From an uncultured Candidatus Melainabacteria bacterium (GTDB lineage Bacteria > Cyanobacteriota > Vampirovibrionia > Gastranaerophilales > Gastranaerophilaceae), in contig CAKUXM010000011.1 in assembly GCA_934700335.1 (NCBI GenBank), forward strand, positions 1 through 45,837: a stretch of 45,837 nucleotides of DNA, read 5' to 3'. A program made the position numbers and the translations under genes. This document shows, in pieces, positions 43,174 through 45,837 of this stretch (positions within the stretch are counted from its first letter, which is position 1; each line of letters begins with the position of its first letter). The notes below the pieces were generated by a model. It was given only the letters and a program-made list of their open reading frames with translations, did not search any database and had not been told where the DNA came from.

Positions 43174-43830
43174 TTACTCGTAACTATCAATTAATTTACA
43201 CACTTCGTCTTGCCAAGCTTCTGTTTTTTCAATATAAAAATCAGAACCTTTTTGAGAACAAGCTATTTTATATTCCTTTTTATTACTTGCTGACATTATG
43301 CCAATAACTGTTTTGTAAGGTTTATCAGCAGACATTTTCTTTAATTCATCAAGCAAAATAAAACCTTCCCTTTGAGTAGGAATGAACAAATCCATCAATA
43401 CAAAGTCATAATGACTTTTCTTAAATAAATCAATTGCTCCAACGATATCATTTGACGTAACACATTCAAAATTCAATCGTTTCAACATAGTACTTAATTG
43501 ATATGTAATAACACCTAAATCATCAATAATAAGAATCCGACCTTTAACTCCTTGTTCAAGAGGAGTCCCTTTTTTGGCAACAGATTGAGCATTGTTATCA
43601 TTACCTTTATTACCAAATAATTCTTGCATTTTATTAGCTTTGGCAAGAGGTTTTTTAGCGTCCATTGCAAGAACTTCTTTCAACTTACCAATCTCATCTT
43701 CAATATTTAACAATTGTCTTTTCATAATTGGTAAAGTTATATCTTCTAAATCTGGAACCAATTGATCAGTTAAACCAAAAAATTTTTTGAAAAAACTTTC
43801 GTCTAATTCTATACTTATTTTATCTGCCAT
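43174..43830 (-). CDS. Receiver-domain protein with novel N-terminal part
   Basis: A 218-residue protein. The C-terminal about 120 residues are a CheY-like receiver: ILIIDDLG (acidic pair), phosphoacceptor Asp in FVLMDLFIP, GIMSAS with the switch Ser, and FYIEKTE with the conserved Lys. The first about 95 residues are charged and partly helical (LLNIEDEIGKLKEVLAM), followed by a linker rich in Lys, Asn and Gly; I recognise no domain there. No DNA-binding domain is present, so it likely acts by protein contacts. AGGAGA precedes the ATG at 43830. No kinase is nearby. Confidence 0.85.
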   Translation of the reverse strand: MADKISIELDESFFKKFFGLTDQLVPDLEDITLPIMKRQLLNIEDEIGKLKEVLAMDAKKPLAKANKMQELFGNKGNDNNAQSVAKKGTPLEQGVKGRILIIDDLGVITYQLSTMLKRLNFECVTSNDIVGAIDLFKKSHYDFVLMDLFIPTQREGFILLDELKKMSADKPYKTVIGIMSASNKKEYKIACSQKGSDFYIEKTEAWQDEVCKLIDSYE

Positions 43831-43961
43831 AAATGTCTCCTAATACTCCCTTAATATACCATTATCTTATTAAAATGTAAACTTTTTTTACAAAAATAAG
43901 CAATAAATTTTTCAAAAAAAACTTTATATAAATGTAAGTTAGTTAGGTAGGAATATTAATT

Positions 43962-44111
43962 ATGTTTAGTGAAGAATTTATGCGTTATTTAATCAATTAT
44001 CAAAAACCAGAATACAAAGAGGTAGATAAATCTTCTACTACAACTATTCCTTTTAAAACAAGCGGACATAATAAAAAGCCCGCAGCAATCTTGCTTGCTA
44101 TTAAGAAATAG
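43962..44111 (+). CDS. Small 49-residue ORF of unknown function
   Basis: Translation from the ATG at 43962 gives MFSEEFMRYLINYQKPEYKE and on to a TAG at 44109-44111. AGGTAGGA lies about 9 bases before the ATG, as a ribosome site should. The product has an amphipathic start, a hydrophilic Ser/Thr middle and a short hydrophobic, Lys-capped end (PAAILLAIKK). A perfect 11-bp hairpin begins at the stop codon. It could be a real small protein or a chance frame; homologs in relatives would decide. Confidence 0.45.
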   Translation: MFSEEFMRYLINYQKPEYKEVDKSSTTTIPFKTSGHNKKPAAILLAIKK

Positions 44112-44217
44112 ACTATTTTGTCATTCAGCGCTTGACAAAATAGGATACCCCCGTGTCGTTACGTGGTTGACAAAGCGAACATTTGAGCTCGAGCGAAACT
44201 TGTGAGCCTGTCTCCGT

Positions 44218-44281
44218 AATTGACTTTAAGCCGTTAGGCGTATTAACCGATTTAATGCCTTACGGATAAAAGGAAACGTAG
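44218..44281 (+). repeat. 64-bp repeat, left copy
   Basis: It matches the reverse complement of 45774-45837 with 4 mismatches in 64 bases. Inside it CCGTTAGGC and GCCTTACGG form an imperfect hairpin (one T-T mismatch) around 17 bases. It runs straight into a fragment (GCCTGACACGGAATCTGAGG) of the REP-like element also seen at 42411-42430. Confidence 0.9.
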
Positions 44282-44384
44282 CCTGACACGGAATCTGAGG
44301 GCTTAGAATATATAATGTCTTCTCTGGTCAAATGCTTTGTCAATCTCAATATGACAGGAAAGTATAATTAATCAATGGTTTTTC

Positions 44385-44419
44385 AAAAATGTATCAAATA
44401 CTAGATTTGATACATTTTT
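44385..44419. terminator. Terminator-like hairpin before the CpaE-like gene
   Basis: A 14-bp stem (AAAAATGTATCAAA and its complement) with a 7-base loop, followed by further Ts on the plus strand and preceded by As. It could stop transcripts from either direction. Being about 35 bases before the next start codon, it could also act as an attenuator. Confidence 0.7.
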
Positions 44420-44453
44420 TTGTGTTAGTATAAACACAGAGAGGTATTTTATA

Positions 44454-45647
44454 ATGCAAAAATTATCTGTATACTTATCAGACAAAGATACAACTACAAT
44501 TCAATTATTAAAAATGTATTTGGCAGAACTTGATTATGTCGAAATTATTGGAGAAGGTGAGTCTTTAAATAACAATTATCAAGACATCATCAATTTATCA
44601 CCAAGTATCATTATCGCTGACGTTAGCGGAGACTTCAACGATAACTACGAAATTGCGGAAAAAATTCTCACAAAACTTCCTTCTGTAAAAATCATAGCAA
44701 CAGCTTCTGATTATTCTACAGATATCGTAATTCGTGCTATGAGAGCAGGCATTAGAGAATTTTTACCAAAACCTCTTATCAAAGATAATCTTTTAAAATC
44801 AATCGATAAATTTAAAAATCAAATACAAGGTTCAAACGATGAAGAAAATAATAGCAAAGTTATAACAGTTTTCTCAAATAAAGGTGGGGTTGGCAGAACA
44901 TCTCTTGCCGTTAATCTTGCTCTTGAATTAGCAAATATTACTAAGGAAAAAGTTGCACTTGTTGATTTAAACATGCATCTTGGAGATGTTACAACTTTCC
45001 TTGATATCAAACCTTCATTTGATATTTCATATTTAATTAAAAAAGTAGACAGTGCTGATGAAGAGTTCATGCTTTCAACACTTGAACAATACAAAAATAC
45101 AGGCATGTATATCTTAGCAGACCCACCATATATGGAAGAAGCTAAGAAAATTCAACCCGTAGAAGTTCAAAAAATGATTGACAAACTTAGAACAGTATTT
45201 CCTTATATCGTAATTGATACAAGCTCTGCATTTGACAATATTACTGTTACAGCACTTGATAACTCTGACTTAATTCTTCTTGTAAGCACAATAAATGTAC
45301 CTTCTGTTAGAAATTGCCAAAGATGTCTTGATGCGTTTGATAGACTTGGCTATGAAGAAGAAAAAACAAAAATTATCGTTAACAGATACATGGAAAATGA
45401 TGATATTAAAATTGAAGACGTTGAAAAAGCTCTTGATAAACAGATTTATTGGAGAGTTCCAAACAATTACTATACGATTATGTCAGCAATTAATAAAGGT
45501 CAACCCGTCAACGAAATTAATAATGATTCAAACATAGCTAAATGCTACCGAGAATTGGCAACAGACATAAGTGATAATATTTATAAACAAAGCATAATTA
45601 AGAAAATTAACCGTAATCCTCTAGCAGTATTGGATAATTTATTCTAG
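44454..45647 (+). CDS. CpaE-like protein: receiver-like domain plus MinD/ParA ATPase
   Basis: A 397-residue protein. Residues 1-120 form a receiver-like domain (ADVSGDF near the phosphoacceptor position, LPKPL with the conserved Lys), but the usual acidic pair after strand 1 reads SDKD, so phosphorylation is uncertain. Residues about 135-385 form a MinD/ParA-type ATPase with deviant Walker A KGGVGRTS at about 144-151, VALVDLNMHLGD (switch I/Walker A') and YIVIDTSSA (Walker B). This layout is that of CpaE/TadZ, which directs Tad or type IV pilus assembly to the cell pole. No tad genes are adjacent. GAGAGG precedes the ATG. The gene lies between inverted repeats. Confidence 0.88.
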   Translation: MQKLSVYLSDKDTTTIQLLKMYLAELDYVEIIGEGESLNNNYQDIINLSPSIIIADVSGDFNDNYEIAEKILTKLPSVKIIATASDYSTDIVIRAMRAGIREFLPKPLIKDNLLKSIDKFKNQIQGSNDEENNSKVITVFSNKGGVGRTSLAVNLALELANITKEKVALVDLNMHLGDVTTFLDIKPSFDISYLIKKVDSADEEFMLSTLEQYKNTGMYILADPPYMEEAKKIQPVEVQKMIDKLRTVFPYIVIDTSSAFDNITVTALDNSDLILLVSTINVPSVRNCQRCLDAFDRLGYEEEKTKIIVNRYMENDDIKIEDVEKALDKQIYWRVPNNYYTIMSAINKGQPVNEINNDSNIAKCYRELATDISDNIYKQSIIKKINRNPLAVLDNLF

Positions 45648-45651
45648 AGAT

Positions 45652-45674
45652 TGTCATTGCGAGCTAAGCAGTCC
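45652..45674. repeat. Short repeat fragment of GTCATTGCGAGC type
   Basis: TTGTCATTGCGAGCTAAGCAG resembles the start of common bacterial palindromic intergenic repeats. It directly precedes copy B of the REP-like element. Only one copy is in the window, so membership in a family is inferred. Confidence 0.4.
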
Positions 45675-45684
45675 AAAATAACAT

Positions 45685-45771
45685 GTCATTCCGTGCGTAA
45701 TACGGAATCTGAGGTTTATGAATAGTTAATTTAGACTTTAGTAAAACTCCAAAATATCATATGCTGAATCA
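45685..45771. repeat. REP-like intergenic element, copy B
   Basis: This 87-base sequence matches 42401-42487 in the same orientation with about eight differences. The first hairpin is kept (ATTCCGTG with TACGGAAT, G-T closing pair). The second hairpin is cut short after ATGCTGAATCA, where the inverted 64-bp repeat starts two bases later. Confidence 0.85.
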
Positions 45772-45773
45772 CA

Positions 45774-45837
45774 CTACGTTTCCTTTTATCCGTAAGGCAT
45801 TAAATTGGATAATATGCCTAACGGCTTAAAGTCAACT
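45774..45837 (-). repeat. 64-bp repeat, right copy, running to the window end
   Basis: The reverse complement matches 44218-44281 with 4 mismatches. The window stops exactly at the end of the matched part, so the element may extend further. With the left copy it brackets the CpaE-like gene. Confidence 0.9.

Larger units (their letters stand above)
44112..44453. other. Long intergenic stretch made of hairpins and repeat fragments
   Basis: This 342-base gap has no gene. It holds, in order, the hairpin CTATTTTGTCA/TGACAAAATAG (44113-44143, no T-run), about 70 bases without clear structure, the left copy of a 64-bp inverted repeat (44218-44281), a 20-base piece of the REP-like element (44281-44300), about 80 unexplained bases, a terminator-like hairpin (44385-44419) and the leader of the CpaE-like gene. 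Confidence 0.7.

Noticed and set aside
42401..45837. CRISPR array
   Set aside because: The repeats are few, long, contain hairpins of two types and are not regularly spaced; no cas genes are present.
44218..45837. Insertion sequence with the enclosed gene as transposase
   Set aside because: The enclosed gene is a clear CpaE/MinD-type ATPase with no DDE or HUH nuclease features.

Overview
The window reads as chromosomal backbone of an AT-rich bacterium from the non-photosynthetic sister lineage of Cyanobacteria (Melainabacteria / Vampirovibrionia, most likely the gut order Gastranaerophilales). This is an inference from three things: strongly AT-rich DNA; an 11-subunit, cyanobacterial-style NDH-1/complex I operon with no nuoE, nuoF or nuoG; and cyanobacteria-like versions of several housekeeping genes, such as a MnmD with the Aquifex/cyanobacterial type of C-terminus. 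TGA is used as a stop (nuoA) and the only tRNA seen is tRNA-Trp(CCA), so the standard bacterial code applies. An AsmA-like envelope protein suggests a double-membrane cell, and pilT points to type IV pili.

Layout. 1-2.1 kb: a small coiled-coil protein of unknown function and pilT, both leftward. 2.1-7.5 kb: lepA, an OmpR-type response regulator, uvrC and a DnaJ-like chaperone. 7.5-16.0 kb: a leftward cluster mnmD - FAD oxidoreductase - giant AsmA-like protein - mnmG, which places two tRNA wobble-uridine modification enzymes together. 16.1-18.3 kb: a phosphoesterase, ispG and a small exported protein. 18.3-27.9 kb: nuoA-B-C-D-H-I-J-K-L-M-N, leftward and translationally coupled. 28-31.8 kb: exported TPR-like protein, GHL10-type glycosidase, mini zinc-ribbon protein and a PepT-like peptidase. 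31.8-34.9 kb: tmk, then the rpmG - tRNA-Trp - secE - nusG - rplK - rplA cluster. 35-36.7 kb: a small unknown protein and a DUF711/PFL protein. 36.8-41.8 kb: glgA, an NrnA-like DHH phosphoesterase, ispH and rpsA. 41.9-45.8 kb: a looser accessory-like end with an HNH protein, a second coiled-coil paralog, a receiver-domain protein, a 49-residue ORF and a CpaE-like ATPase, interspersed with intergenic repeats. The window ends inside one of those repeats.

How the parts work together. Both iron-sulfur enzymes that end the MEP isoprenoid pathway (IspG, IspH) are present. Complex I lacks its NADH-input module, so ferredoxin or a similar donor is the likely electron source. Translation is heavily represented (LepA, S1, L1, L11, L33, NusG, tRNA-Trp, MnmG, MnmD).

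Most notable signals: (i) a recurring promoter arrangement in which the -10 box ends 6-7 bases before the start codon and no Shine-Dalgarno is present, implying leaderless mRNAs for lepA, the response regulator, uvrC, ispG, mnmD and mnmG; (ii) twin leader motifs before rplK and rplA; (iii) MnmD overlapping an FAD oxidoreductase of a family different from the one used in fused MnmC; (iv) UvrC without its HhH tail and a DnaJ with only one pair of CxxC motifs; (v) a 64-bp inverted repeat pair bracketing the CpaE-like gene.
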